Shown here in pieces: positions 9,230-18,621 of a stretch of 64,000 nucleotides of DNA (positions are counted from its first letter, which is position 1; each line of letters opens with the position of its first letter). Under the pieces are notes generated by a model that did not search any database, was not told the DNA's origin, and saw only the letters and a list, made by a program, of their open reading frames with translations. The translations under genes were made by a program, and so were the position numbers. The DNA comes from JAKFWF01 sp963741505 (GTDB lineage: Bacteria > Pseudomonadota > Alphaproteobacteria > Rhizobiales > Hyphomicrobiaceae), in NCBI GenBank assembly GCA_963741505.1, contig CAVUIJ010000035.1:186001-250000 (forward strand), written 5' to 3'.

Positions 9230-10534
9230 TCACCGCGAGGCCAACAGACCGGCCAGCCGCTTTGCCGTGACCTGCAAGTGGGAAGTCACCAGCACCTGGC
9301 GAAGTTTGTGCGGCATGGCCTCGACGGCGGCCTTCAGCCGCTCGCGGACGAAGCCCAGGTAGATGCGGGTATAGAGCCGTCCCTTTGCCGACAGGCCGAT
9401 CGCGTGATCGACCACAGGCACCGTGCCGTCAGCCCATTCGAGCTTGTATTCGGCCTTGGGCGCCAGCAGGTCGATGCCGTCGAGGCCCTCGTCAAATGCG
9501 TGCCGGATCGCTTCCTCCAGGTGCAGCACGCCTGCCGCCATCTTGTCATAGGCGCGGTCGTAGGCGAGGACATGAAGAACACGGATATTCCGGGCGGTGA
9601 AGCCGATCTGGATCGCTGCCGGCGTATCGCCCGACAACAACACCGATACGCGCGTGCCGGTCGCCAGGTTATTGGCGCCGGCGACGGCGGTCATGAACCG
9701 CGCCATGCGGGCGTCGGCAAGTGCTGGCGATAGGTGACCGCGGTCGATCAGCCAGCGTCGTTTCATCGCGATGCCGGAGGCGGCGTAGGCAGCGGCCTCT
9801 TCGCCCGGATCGAGGTGTTTGAAGGTGACGGCGCCGGCCTCATCGAGACGGCGCATCTGCCGGCGGCGATTGCGGCGGGTCCGGGCCGGGAAGCGCTCTT
9901 CGTAGGCGGCGAAATCGACGGCCTTTCTCAGGTCGATGAAGGGCGCTTCCAGCTCGGCGGTATGCAGCGAGTTCAACGCTGCGAGGAGGGGGGCGATGGC
10001 GGCGTCGGCGCGCACTTTGCGCAGCCGGACCAGATCGGGTTTGAGCTCGGCCACGAGATGGGCCCAGCCGGCCGCGAGTACATTCGGATCGCCGGCGAGC
10101 GCATCGTCGATCAGGATGTCGCCATATTGGCTGACCGGCTCTCCCATCCAGGCCAGTTCGCGCAGCGAGCCGCGTCGTTCGATAACCATCGGCCAGAGCG
10201 TGACCAGGCGGTCGTGCCGCCGACCGGCGAGCACCGCGATCGGACAGGTGGCACCACTTTGCCGGTGGGGATCCAGGAATGTGCGCGTCCAATGCCAGTT
10301 CCAGGCAAAGGTCTGGAACAGCTGATGTGCCCGGCCGCAGCGGTCGAACAAGTCGTTCCACTCCCGCGCGAGCGCATCGAACCCGGCGAGATCGCGCACA
10401 ACGGTGAAACTGAGGCCAGGCGCCTGCCGTACCGCCGTTTGGACGAGTGAGCTTCGTTCCGCCATCTCGCCCGCCGCTTCGGTCAGGAACGAGCGTGGTG
10501 AAGCTCTATCGATACCCATCGAAAGTCCGGCCAT
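9230..10534 (-). CDS. GNAT-fold acetyltransferase, CelD/BcsL-like
   Basis: This protein of about 434 residues resembles the CelD/cellulose-biosynthesis-associated acetyltransferases (Acetyltransf_6-type GNAT domain). The N-terminal half contains SFTVVRDLAGFDALAREW and FQTFAWNWHW, typical of the family. The GNAT core lies at about residues 270-370 and includes IQIGFTARNIRVLHVLAYD and the helix GVLHLEEAIRHAFDEGLDG. No signal peptide or membrane segment is seen. ATG 10534 is preferred because GGACGGGGA lies just upstream; a TTG at 10588 is possible. The acceptor could be a polysaccharide or surface glycan, but no exopolysaccharide cluster adjoins it, so the substrate is unknown. Confidence 0.7.
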   Translation of the reverse strand: MAGLSMGIDRASPRSFLTEAAGEMAERSSLVQTAVRQAPGLSFTVVRDLAGFDALAREWNDLFDRCGRAHQLFQTFAWNWHWTRTFLDPHRQSGATCPIAVLAGRRHDRLVTLWPMVIERRGSLRELAWMGEPVSQYGDILIDDALAGDPNVLAAGWAHLVAELKPDLVRLRKVRADAAIAPLLAALNSLHTAELEAPFIDLRKAVDFAAYEERFPARTRRNRRRQMRRLDEAGAVTFKHLDPGEEAAAYAASGIAMKRRWLIDRGHLSPALADARMARFMTAVAGANNLATGTRVSVLLSGDTPAAIQIGFTARNIRVLHVLAYDRAYDKMAAGVLHLEEAIRHAFDEGLDGIDLLAPKAEYKLEWADGTVPVVDHAIGLSAKGRLYTRIYLGFVRERLKAAVEAMPHKLRQVLVTSHLQVTAKRLAGLLASR

Positions 10535-10620
10535 GTGCGATCCCCGTCCTGCGTCTCGATCTGACGCTTTGCCGGGGAAAAGCAGCAAGTCGCATGCCAG
10601 CGTTGGCTGACGCTAACCAA

Positions 10621-10986
10621 TCAGGCGAACGCGATCTCGACGAGGCTCAATAGCGCCAAGGCGAGCACGATCAACCAAGCCAGCATTGCACCGCGGCGGG
10701 TCTGGGCGCCGCGGCCAAGCACCTGCTGGGCCACGAGTGCCGAGGCGCCGGACAGGTTGATGATGATCAGTCCGGCCGGCGTGATCGTGCGAACCGCGGG
10801 GAAACTGCCCTGGACCAACAGTGCTGCGACGATGCCAAGCAGCAGCGCACCCACGAGCCGCGGCCAGAAGCCCGTCGCGGCGGATGGAAAACCGGCGGCA
10901 ACCGCGGCGTAGCCGGGAGCGAAGGCAAGTAACAGGCCGAGGCTGCCCTTCAGGAAGACCTCGGCCCAAAGCAGCTGCTGCAACAT
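10621..10986 (-). CDS. Small integral membrane protein, unknown
   Basis: This 121-residue protein is mostly hydrophobic, with about four membrane-spanning helices: LLWAEVFLKGSLGLLLAF, RLVGALLLGIVAALLVQG, AGLIIINLSGASALVAQQ and MLAWLIVLALALLSLVEI. Only short polar loops separate them. I do not recognise the family. It lies on the same strand between the lipoprotein gene and the acetyltransferase gene, and codon use matches that of its neighbours. Confidence 0.6.
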   Translation of the reverse strand: MLQQLLWAEVFLKGSLGLLLAFAPGYAAVAAGFPSAATGFWPRLVGALLLGIVAALLVQGSFPAVRTITPAGLIIINLSGASALVAQQVLGRGAQTRRGAMLAWLIVLALALLSLVEIAFA

Positions 10987-11019
10987 GAGCCCACCCGCAG
11001 CCCCCGCAATCGCTGGCGG

Positions 11020-11565
11020 CTATTCCTCGACGCGTTTCGTCTTCGAGGCCCACTTGTCGTTGACGAAATCCGGGTTGAGCGTTTCGCGCGCCCGTGGTCC
11101 CGAGGCCAACAGCCGTTCGTCGACCAACTTCTTCTGACTCTCCGGCGACGTGTAGTCGCCGGCCAGGTGGCGGGTCAGGTCGGCCTTGATCTGGCGCGTG
11201 CGAGCATCCGTGCAATAGTCCGGATCGGCGGCAATCGTCGATGCCACCTTGGCGCGGATGGTGTCGTACTCGCGTTCGATCTTGGCCAAGTCCTGGGCGG
11301 CGGCGCCTTGGTTCATCTCATTGGCGAGGAAACCGGACCTGAGGCGCGCCGGATCGAAATTATAGCCGCATTTTGCCGCTCGCGCCGAAACCGCGCTGAC
11401 CTGCGCCGCCCGCATGCTCGGCGTCTCGACCGGGGCCGCGGCCACCGCGTCGGCCTGCTTGCTGCCAAACAGCGAGCCGGTGGAGAGGCTGGAAGTACCG
11501 CCGCTGCAGCCGGCAAAGGCCAGCGGCAGGAGGGCAGCGAGGCAGGCTTTGTGGATGCTGATCAT
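11020..11565 (-). CDS. Putative lipoprotein
   Basis: This 181-residue protein has a type II signal peptide: a short positive start (MISIHK), a hydrophobic core ACLAALLPLAF and a lipobox AFAGC with the acylated cysteine at residue 20. The mature part begins with a Ser/Gly-rich stretch and continues as a charged helical domain with only two further cysteines (AKCGYNF and PDYCTD), which may form a disulfide. It is therefore exported and lipid-anchored, probably in the outer membrane facing the periplasm. No enzymatic motif is seen. Confidence 0.75.
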   Translation of the reverse strand: MISIHKACLAALLPLAFAGCSGGTSSLSTGSLFGSKQADAVAAAPVETPSMRAAQVSAVSARAAKCGYNFDPARLRSGFLANEMNQGAAAQDLAKIEREYDTIRAKVASTIAADPDYCTDARTRQIKADLTRHLAGDYTSPESQKKLVDERLLASGPRARETLNPDFVNDKWASKTKRVEE

Positions 11566-11637
11566 GGTTTCAATGAGCCTAAACCGTGAGTCCGGTCAAT
11601 CGTTCGCTGCGGGATTTGATCAATATTGCTGTTCATC

Positions 11638-12834
11638 TCATCGCATCAACGCGCGCATGGCGCTCTCGATTCCGCCAATGGTGAGCGGGAACATCCGGTT
11701 GCTCATCAACTCGCGCACCAGCCGGATCGATGGGGTCCATCCCCAGTGGTCGGCCGGCACCGGATTGAGCCAGACGCTACGCTCGTAGATATCGGTGAAG
11801 CGCTTCAGCCATACGGCGCCCGCTTCCTCGTTCATATGCTCGACGGCGCCGCCGACCTGGGTGATCTCGTATGGGCTCATCGAAGCATCACCGACGAATA
11901 TCAGCTTGTAGTCGGCGTGATAGGTGCGCAGCACTTCCCAGCTGGGCGTGCGTTCCGACCATCGCCGCGCGTTATCCTTCCACAGGAACTCATAGGGGCA
12001 ATTATGGAAATAGTAGAATTCGAGATGTTTGAACTCGGAGCGAGCCGCCGAGAACAACTCGGCGGCGGTCTTGATGTGCCAATCCATCGAGCCGCCGACG
12101 TCGAGCAGCAGCAACACCTTCACGGTATTGCGCCGCTCGGGCCGCAAATGAATATCGAGATAACCCTTGTGCGCGGTACCCTTGATCGTGCCGTCGAGAT
12201 CGAGTTCCTCCGGCGCGCCGTCGCGGGCGAACCGGCGCAAGCGGCGTAGCGCCACCTTGATATTGCGGGTGCCGAGCTCGACTTCGTCGTCGAGATCCTG
12301 GTATTCGCGCCTGTCCCAGACCTTGATTGCGCGATTGTTGCGGTTTTCCTGCTGGCCGATGCGAATGCCGGCGGGGTTATAGCCGTTTGCGCCATAGGGC
12401 GAAGTGCCACCGGTGCCAATCCACTTCGAGCCGCCCTGGTGTCGCCCTTTCTGCTCGGCGAGCCGCTTCTGCAATTCCTCCATAATCTTTTCCCAGCCGC
12501 CGAGCGCCTCGATCCGGCGCTTGTCCTCTTCCGACAGGTGAAGCGCCGAGACGGTCTTCAACCACTCCGCTGGGATCGCAGCATTGGTCGGATCGGCGCC
12601 GAACTCGAGGCCCTTGAAGACATGCCCGAACACCTGGTCGAAGCGATCCAGATGCCGCTCGTCCTTGACCAGGCAGGCCCGGGCCAGAAAGTAGAAATCG
12701 TCGACGCGGCCAGCGGCCAGATCGGCCTGCATGGCCCGCATCAGGTCCAAGTATTCGGTGATCGAAACCGGCACCTTGGCGGCGCGAAGCTCGTTGAAGA
12801 AGTTGACCAGCATCCGAACGGCGTCCAGACCCAT
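11638..12834 (-). CDS. VWA-domain protein, CoxE-like
   Basis: This 398-residue cytosolic protein is of the CoxE-like VWA family. These proteins usually work with a MoxR-type AAA+ ATPase as metal-insertion or maturation chaperones. The N-terminal half starts VRMLVNFFNELRAAKVPVS, characteristic of the family. The VWA core has the metal-ion-dependent adhesion site LLLDVGGSMDWH near residue 247 (DxGxS), and later conserved segments include YYFHNCPYEFLW and KLIFVGDASMSPYEI. No MoxR gene is in the window on either side, so the partner must be encoded elsewhere. Start is ATG 12834. Confidence 0.85.
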   Translation of the reverse strand: MGLDAVRMLVNFFNELRAAKVPVSITEYLDLMRAMQADLAAGRVDDFYFLARACLVKDERHLDRFDQVFGHVFKGLEFGADPTNAAIPAEWLKTVSALHLSEEDKRRIEALGGWEKIMEELQKRLAEQKGRHQGGSKWIGTGGTSPYGANGYNPAGIRIGQQENRNNRAIKVWDRREYQDLDDEVELGTRNIKVALRRLRRFARDGAPEELDLDGTIKGTAHKGYLDIHLRPERRNTVKVLLLLDVGGSMDWHIKTAAELFSAARSEFKHLEFYYFHNCPYEFLWKDNARRWSERTPSWEVLRTYHADYKLIFVGDASMSPYEITQVGGAVEHMNEEAGAVWLKRFTDIYERSVWLNPVPADHWGWTPSIRLVRELMSNRMFPLTIGGIESAMRALMR

Positions 12835-12955
12835 ACGCGCAATTCAAGGGCACGCGTTCTTAGCATCACTTTGATGCCCGAGCCACAGCGCAAGCTTGCC
12901 GCCGACTGGCCGCTCAAGGCTCCGCTGAGGCCATTTGGCAACTGAGGCTTATGGT

Positions 12956-13156
12956 CTACTGTGGCGGGATCTTGCCTTCGTGAACAGCTTTCACGACGAC
13001 TTGTATGCGGGTTGCAACGCCGCATTTGCGCTTCATGTTCTCGACATGAAAATTCACGGTCTTGTCCGAGATATTGAGGATCTGACCGATTTGCCAGTCG
13101 GACTTGCCGTGTGCGATCCACCTGAGCACTTCGATCTCGCGTGTCGTCAATTCCAC
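12956..13156 (-). CDS. Stand-alone LuxR/GerE-type helix-turn-helix protein
   Basis: This 66-residue protein consists only of a LuxR-type DNA-binding domain: LTTREIEVLRWIAHGKSDWQ, then IGQILNISDKTVNFHVENM, the canonical GerE helix-turn-helix. I chose GTG 13156 because GGAGGGG lies at the right distance upstream. A TAG stop lies in the same frame immediately before a possible TTG at 13171, so there is no N-terminal receiver or autoinducer domain in this frame. It may be a GerE-like short regulator, or the remnant of a quorum-sensing regulator whose 5' part was lost. The AT-richer DNA upstream does not encode a recognisable sensor domain. Confidence 0.7.
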   Translation of the reverse strand: MELTTREIEVLRWIAHGKSDWQIGQILNISDKTVNFHVENMKRKCGVATRIQVVVKAVHEGKIPPQ

Positions 13157-13454
13157 GAGCCCCCTCCACAACTAAGACGTGTTCTCAAAGACTGGTTGGA
13201 AATCGAACTTGATCCTTGCTCCCACCCCGCATTCCAAGGCTGCTCGCGCAGTGCTCAAGTTCAACATTTCTACAATGCAGATAAATCGTGCCCTTGACCA
13301 CCGGCAAGATTGCGTTCTGGGCAATCCGGATGTGCGTCTACGCAGCGTTCGGCAATTCAGCCAACCAACATTAACTCTATTAAACGTCGATCAATTTTTC
13401 CTTCGACTGACCTTCAAGTCAGGTAAATCTGGCATAATGTGACAGAATGACGCA
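13157..13454. other. AT-richer intergenic gap
   Basis: About 300 bases with visibly lower GC than the flanks, including AACATTAACTCTATTAAACG near 13368-13387 and CAATTTTTCC near 13391. It presumably holds the promoter of the short LuxR-type gene. I see no sensor-domain remnant in frame with that gene and no other gene here. Confidence 0.4.
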
Positions 13455-13886
13455 TCACGGAAATGCCCGGCGCCGGTGCTGGATGAAAGCTGGAAACAGC
13501 AGCGCCATGGCGACCACGGTGAACGCCAGGCCGTGCGTGATCATCACCATCTGATCGCGGCCACCGTAGTCGATATCGACAAATGCATGCTGCAGGGCGG
13601 GCAGAAAACGCCCCGGCTGGCCATAATCCAGGCGGTACTGCTGATGCAGCGCGTTGATCAGCTCATAGGCGCTGCGCAGCGCGTTGCCGTTGATGTAACT
13701 GAACAACCCCAGTCCGAACAGGAACAGCATCCGGGCCAAGCCGTTCAGGCTGTCGACCGCCTCGTCATAGATGAAGATCAGCGCAAACAGCGCCAACTGG
13801 ACCGTCACGAAGAACTGCCAAAGAAAATCAATCTGCCCGCGAACATTCATGATCGCGTCCATCATCGTCTGTTCTTGCATTACCAT
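13455..13886 (-). CDS. Small membrane protein, unknown
   Basis: About 143 residues with three likely transmembrane helices: FLWQFFVTVQLALFALIFIY, LARMLFLFGLGLFSYING and the C-terminal GLAFTVVAMALLFPAFIQ. Basic residues (HRRRAF) close the protein, suggesting a cytoplasmic C-terminus. The start at ATG 13886 is chosen because GGAGG lies nine bases upstream; the frame is open further upstream, but that sequence is not protein-like. I do not recognise the family. The gene is divergent from opgG. Confidence 0.6.
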   Translation of the reverse strand: MVMQEQTMMDAIMNVRGQIDFLWQFFVTVQLALFALIFIYDEAVDSLNGLARMLFLFGLGLFSYINGNALRSAYELINALHQQYRLDYGQPGRFLPALQHAFVDIDYGGRDQMVMITHGLAFTVVAMALLFPAFIQHRRRAFP

Positions 13887-14137
13887 GGCCACGCGCCTCC
13901 AATCACTGCGCAAGGCGTTGCCCGCGCTACATGCGTCGCGGCGAACAATATCGCCAAGGGGACATTGGGCAAGCGCCGACTGCAGCAAAGCGCCGTGTGT
14001 TGCCCTGCTGCACAGCAGCATGATCATTGAAGCCTGCCGCAATTTCGATATATGCGACAATTAGGAATTGGGCGGCGGACGACTCGATGTGTTGCGACGT
14101 GGGCGCAGCACGGGTCGTCCGGGCCACTGATGTCGGA

Positions 14138-15706
14138 ATGGGGCAAATGAGCAGTTCGGACTTGAGCCGACGGACAGCCGTCGGTGCAGTGGCGTCGTGG
14201 GCGGCGCTGGGATCGGTGCTCGATTGGATTGCGCGTGATGGCGGCGCGCTTGCACAAACGCCACCAGCCGCCGACGCCGGCGAGGCGATTGCAGCCGATC
14301 ACGTATCGAAGCTTGCCCAGGCGTTGAGCGTCAGGCCGTTTCAGAAGCCCAAGCTCGAGGTGCCGGAGCCGTTTGGCAAGCTCTCGCCCGAGCAATACCG
14401 CGATATCCGCTTCCGCGCCGAGCAGGCGCTGTGGCGGGGGGAAAAGCTCGAAGCCGAGGTGCAGCTGTTCGCGCACGGTTGGATCTACGATATCCCGGTC
14501 GAGATATTCATAGTCGATGGCGGCAAGGCACGGGCGTTGAAAGCCGACGGCAAGCTGTTTGTCATCGGACCGCAGATTGCGAACGCGCCCCATGCCGCGC
14601 CCTACGGGTTCTCCGGCTTTCGTTTGCACGGGCCGATCAACCGGTCGGACTACTTCGATGAATACGCAGTGTTCCAGGGCGCGAGCTTCTTTCGCAGCGT
14701 CGGCCGCAGCCAGGTCTACGGTTTGTCAGCGCGCGGGCTTGCCCTCAATGTCGGCCGGCCAGGCGGCGAGGAAGTTCCCATATTCAGGTCGTTCTGGATC
14801 GAGAAGCCGAAGCCTGGACAGCCGGAGATCGTGGTGCAGGCGCTGCTCGACAGCGCCTCGACGACGGGTGCCTATCGCTTCGTGATCCTGCCCGGCGCGA
14901 CCACGCTGATCGACGTCGACGCCACGTTGTTTCCGCGCCGGGAGGTGCAGTTCGCCGGACTGGCCCCGCTCACCAGCATGTTCCTGCATGGTGCCGCCTC
15001 GCGCCGTCTTGGCAGCGATATCCGGCCCTCCGTCCACGACAGCGAGGGACTTGCCATTCTCAACGGCCGGGGCGAACGACTGTGGCGGCCGTTGACCAAT
15101 CCGCGCAAGCTGCAGACCAGTGCCTTCGTCGATCGCGACCCCAAGGGTTTCGGCCTCAGCCAACGCGACCGCAGCTTCGTCAATTTCGAAGATCTGGATG
15201 CGCGCTTCGAGCGCCGGCCGACGCTGTGGGTCGAGCCGCGCGGGTCCTGGGGCGAGGGCGCGGTCGAGCTGTTCGAGATCCCGGCCGAAGAGGAGATCCA
15301 CGACAACGTTACGGTATTCTGGCGGCCGGCGCGGCCGTTGGAAGCGGAAAAGCCCTACCGGTTCGCCTACCGCTTGCATTGGTGCGACGTCGTGCCCGTG
15401 GCCTGGACCGGCGCCCGGGTGCGCAAGACCCGGGTCGGCGGCGGCCGGCGCGGCGCGCAGCAGTTCGCGATCGATTTCGAGGGCCCCGGCGTCAAGGATG
15501 CCAAGGAGATGCCGGTCGCCGACATCTGGACGAGCGCCGGCACGGTGGCGAACGTCGTCGTCCAACGTCACGCCGAGATCGGCGGGGTGCGCTGTACCTT
15601 CGATCTGCAGACCGCCAACCATGAGCTGATCGAGATGCGTCTGTTCCTGCGCAATAGTGAGCAGGCGGTTTCGGAAAGCTGGCTCTATCGCTGGACCAAG
15701 GCATGA
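14138..15706 (+). CDS. opgG: Periplasmic glucan biosynthesis protein OpgG/MdoG
   Basis: OpgG acts in the periplasm in the synthesis and branching of osmoregulated periplasmic glucans made by OpgH. The protein is about 522 residues. The N-terminus has a twin-arginine-like signal (SRRTAVGAVASWAAL, then a cleavage-type GGALAQT), implying Tat export. The MdoG domain begins FGKLSPEQYRDIRFR and includes AAPYGFSGFRLHGPIN, EYAVFQGASFFRSVG and SFWIEKPKPGQ, all typical of the family. ATG 14147 is an alternative start. Its stop overlaps the start of opgH by four bases (ATGA), so the two genes are translationally coupled. Confidence 0.93.
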   Translation: MGQMSSSDLSRRTAVGAVASWAALGSVLDWIARDGGALAQTPPAADAGEAIAADHVSKLAQALSVRPFQKPKLEVPEPFGKLSPEQYRDIRFRAEQALWRGEKLEAEVQLFAHGWIYDIPVEIFIVDGGKARALKADGKLFVIGPQIANAPHAAPYGFSGFRLHGPINRSDYFDEYAVFQGASFFRSVGRSQVYGLSARGLALNVGRPGGEEVPIFRSFWIEKPKPGQPEIVVQALLDSASTTGAYRFVILPGATTLIDVDATLFPRREVQFAGLAPLTSMFLHGAASRRLGSDIRPSVHDSEGLAILNGRGERLWRPLTNPRKLQTSAFVDRDPKGFGLSQRDRSFVNFEDLDARFERRPTLWVEPRGSWGEGAVELFEIPAEEEIHDNVTVFWRPARPLEAEKPYRFAYRLHWCDVVPVAWTGARVRKTRVGGGRRGAQQFAIDFEGPGVKDAKEMPVADIWTSAGTVANVVVQRHAEIGGVRCTFDLQTANHELIEMRLFLRNSEQAVSESWLYRWTKA

Positions 15707-17610
15707 GCGCGGATGGCGAGGCAGCTGTGCTCGACACTGGGCCCCGTTGGCTGCCGCCCGGCCAGCCGCTCGAGGTCCCCGAGCAGGAGTTCTCGACGCC
15801 GCCGCCGGTGCGGTGGCGATTTGACGAGCCGGCACTATGGGTGCCGCGCGCCGCGATCCTGTTCGGCGGCACTTTGCTGACGATCGCGTTTGCAGCAGAG
15901 CTCTACGCCGTCTTGTCGTTCGTGCGAATGACGCCGGTGCAGTTCCTGTTCCTGGTGTTCTCGACGATCGCCTTCGCGTGGATCGCGTTCGGCTCGTTGT
16001 CGGCGGCACTCGGTTTCCTGCCACTTTTTGCGCGCGACCACGACCTCTCGATCGAACTGCCGCCGGCGGCCTCGGCCTCGACAAAGGCCGGCCGCACCGC
16101 GCTGCTCTTTCCCGTCTACCACGAGGCTCCGGCTCGAATCGCTGGCTGCATCGAGGCGATCTCGGAGGAGCTGCGCGCACTCGATGCGGCCGGCCGGTTC
16201 GATGTCTTCATCCTGAGTGACACGCGCGGTGAAACGGCCGGGGCCGAGGAAGCGGCGGCCTATGCCGCGCTGCGCGACCGGTTGGCCGGCACAACCGCCG
16301 TGTACTACCGCAGGCGCGCCCACAACACCGCCAAGAAGGCCGGCAACATCAAGGACTGGCTGGAGCATTTCGGCGGCGGCTACGCCACCTTTGTGATCCT
16401 TGACGCCGACAGCGTCATGTCCGGCGACACCCTGGTGCGGCTCGCCGGCGCCATGGTCGAGCATCCGCGTGCCGGCCTCATTCAAACCGTGCCGAAGCTT
16501 GCCGGCGGCCGTACCACGTTCCAGAAGTTGCAGCAGTTCGCCGCCGGCGTGTACGGGCCATCGGTGTCGATGGGGCTTGCGGTCTGGCATCGCCACCAGG
16601 GCAACTACTGGGGTCACAACGCCATCATCCGCACCTGCGCCTTCGCACATGCGGCCGGCCTACCCGAACTGCCGGGGCCGCCGCCGTTCGGCGGCAACAT
16701 CCTCAGCCACGATTTCGTCGAGGCGGTGCTGTTGCAGCGGGCGGGCTGGGAGGTGCACATGGCGCCGACCATCGAGGGCTCGTACGAGGGCGCTCCGCCC
16801 GGTCTCATCGAACTCGCCGTGCGCGACCGGCGCTGGGCGCAGGGCAACCTGCAGCACATGGCGATCGTGACCAAGCCGGGCCTGACGGCGATGGGCCGCA
16901 TCCATCTCGGCATGGGGATCTGCGCCTATCTCGTCTCGGCGGTCTGGGCAATCTCGCTGATCATCGGCATGCTGCTCGCGCTGCAGGGCCAGCAGCTGGT
17001 GCCGAGCTACTTCCAGGACTCGAAGACGCTGACGCCGATCTGGCCGGTGATCGACCCAGGCGCGGCGTTGCGATTGTTCATCGCCACCATGGCCGTCGTG
17101 CTGCTGCCGAAGGCCTTGGGCGTCGTACTCGAGATCGATCGGGCGCGACGAGCGCAGGATCCGGTCGCCGTCTTCCGTGCCATCGCCGGCGTTAGCGGCG
17201 AGACCATTCTGTCCATGCTGTTCGCCCCGGTTTTGATGGTGACGCAGACCTCGGCGGTGGTGCAGATCCTGCTCGGCCGCGACGCCGGCTGGAAGACGCA
17301 GCGCCGGGACGGCGGCAGCATCGGTTTCGCCGAGGCCCTGGCCTTCCACCGCTGGCACCTGTTGCTCGGGGTGGCCACGACGGCGTTGTGCTATATCGTG
17401 TCCTACAGCCTGATCGCTTGGACAGCGCCGATCCTGCTTGGTCTGCTGCTGTCGGCTTTCCTCAGCTGGGTGACGGCGCGGCCGGCCGGCGCCATTGTCA
17501 GCTGGCTGCTTTCGACCGTCGAAGACCGCAATCCGCCGGCGATCCTGCGCCGTGTCGACGCGCTCGCCTGCGAGTGGGAACGGCGGCTGTCAGGCCGCGG
17601 TCCGGGCTGA
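15703..17610 (+). CDS. opgH: Glucans biosynthesis glucosyltransferase OpgH/MdoH
   Basis: This 635-residue inner-membrane family 2 glycosyltransferase polymerises UDP-glucose into the backbone of osmoregulated periplasmic glucans and passes it to the periplasm. The N-terminal membrane segments (AAILFGGTLLTIAFAAELYA; FLFLVFSTIAFAWIAF) precede the catalytic domain, with LFPVYHEAP, the metal/UDP motif ILDADSVMSGD near residue 230, HDFVEAVLLQRAGWEV and the acceptor motif RRWAQGNLQH near residue 378. Several C-terminal membrane helices follow. It is shorter than the E. coli protein at the N-terminus but complete in its catalytic motifs. It overlaps opgG by four bases. Confidence 0.93.
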   Translation: MSADGEAAVLDTGPRWLPPGQPLEVPEQEFSTPPPVRWRFDEPALWVPRAAILFGGTLLTIAFAAELYAVLSFVRMTPVQFLFLVFSTIAFAWIAFGSLSAALGFLPLFARDHDLSIELPPAASASTKAGRTALLFPVYHEAPARIAGCIEAISEELRALDAAGRFDVFILSDTRGETAGAEEAAAYAALRDRLAGTTAVYYRRRAHNTAKKAGNIKDWLEHFGGGYATFVILDADSVMSGDTLVRLAGAMVEHPRAGLIQTVPKLAGGRTTFQKLQQFAAGVYGPSVSMGLAVWHRHQGNYWGHNAIIRTCAFAHAAGLPELPGPPPFGGNILSHDFVEAVLLQRAGWEVHMAPTIEGSYEGAPPGLIELAVRDRRWAQGNLQHMAIVTKPGLTAMGRIHLGMGICAYLVSAVWAISLIIGMLLALQGQQLVPSYFQDSKTLTPIWPVIDPGAALRLFIATMAVVLLPKALGVVLEIDRARRAQDPVAVFRAIAGVSGETILSMLFAPVLMVTQTSAVVQILLGRDAGWKTQRRDGGSIGFAEALAFHRWHLLLGVATTALCYIVSYSLIAWTAPILLGLLLSAFLSWVTARPAGAIVSWLLSTVEDRNPPAILRRVDALACEWERRLSGRGPG

Positions 17611-18621
17611 TTTCGCTATTGCCTTGTCCTTGCGGAACAGCTCGGCGACGAAGTCGCGGGCGCGGATCGGCGTCGTCTCGATGAATGGCAGCGGGCGAGT
17701 AACCTCGATCGCGGCGGTGCCGAGGCGCGCCGTCAGCGCGCCGTTGAAGGCGCCTTCGCCAAGCCGGCGCGACAGGCGGCGCAATACATCCTGGCCGAGG
17801 AATTGGCCGAGCAGATCGTCGGTCAGCGCGACGCCGCCGGTCGCCACCAGATGCGCGACGACGAGCCGGGCGAGGCGCAGCGCGCCAATGAAGCCCGGCC
17901 GGCCGCCATAGAGTGTCGCCAGGCTGCGCATCATCCGCAGGTTTTCGACGGCGACGAAGCCGACCGCGATCATCGCCATCGGCGACATCGCCGTGACCGT
18001 CGCCACGCGCTTCGACGCTTTCAGCACGATGCGACGGGCTTGGACATCGAGCGGCGCCATCAGGTCGCGGTCGGCGAGTGCCAGCAGGGCGCCGGGATCG
18101 AGAATGTCGCGCTGGTGCTCGCGGAATCGCGCCAGGGCCCAGGCGAGATCGGGTCGATGGCCGACGAGCCCGACCAGGCGGTCGGCAACCGCGGCCTCGG
18201 CCTTGACGTCACTGGCGGTGATGGCCCGATCGGCATCGCGGCGCAGCCCGGCCAGTCGTTGCAGCCGAAACCAGCCAACGATCTCGCGGCCCAGAATGAC
18301 GGCTGCTGCCAGGAGGCCGGCGGCAAGGAGCGCGGTTGCCAGCCAGCCCACCCAATCGTCGCGGGCGAGGGCGACCGACACGAAACGGGCAAAGGAGACG
18401 CTGGCGGCTAGACCCGCAAGGCCGGCAAAGGCCGCGACGAGCAGGCCGCCCCAGGCGAAGCCGCCATGCCGCGCGGCCGGTGCAACCGGGCCACCGCCGC
18501 CGTCAAGGGATGCGTCCGCCTCCCACGCCAGTGCGGGGTCCGGCTCGGGTGCTGCAGCGACGACACCGGGATCGTCGGGTGCGAACACGCGCGGCTTGCG
18601 CGGTGGCGGCTCGGCGCTCAT
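17590..18621 (-). CDS. YcjF-like membrane protein (TIGR01620/DUF697)
   Basis: This 343-residue inner-membrane protein has a disordered N-terminus (MSAEPPPRKPRVFAPDDPG), two adjacent transmembrane helices near residues 55-115 (GLLVAAFAGLAGLAASVSFA; LATALLAAGLLAAAVILGRE) and a helical DUF697 domain containing KRVATVTAMSPMAMIAVGF near residue 205. The family is nearly always paired with the YcjX GTPase-like protein, as here: its start overlaps the ycjX stop by four bases. The molecular role is unknown; in other bacteria the pair is envelope-stress inducible. The 3' end overlaps the convergent opgH gene by 21 bases. Confidence 0.85.
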   Translation of the reverse strand: MSAEPPPRKPRVFAPDDPGVVAAAPEPDPALAWEADASLDGGGGPVAPAARHGGFAWGGLLVAAFAGLAGLAASVSFARFVSVALARDDWVGWLATALLAAGLLAAAVILGREIVGWFRLQRLAGLRRDADRAITASDVKAEAAVADRLVGLVGHRPDLAWALARFREHQRDILDPGALLALADRDLMAPLDVQARRIVLKASKRVATVTAMSPMAMIAVGFVAVENLRMMRSLATLYGGRPGFIGALRLARLVVAHLVATGGVALTDDLLGQFLGQDVLRRLSRRLGEGAFNGALTARLGTAAIEVTRPLPFIETTPIRARDFVAELFRKDKAIAKSARTAA

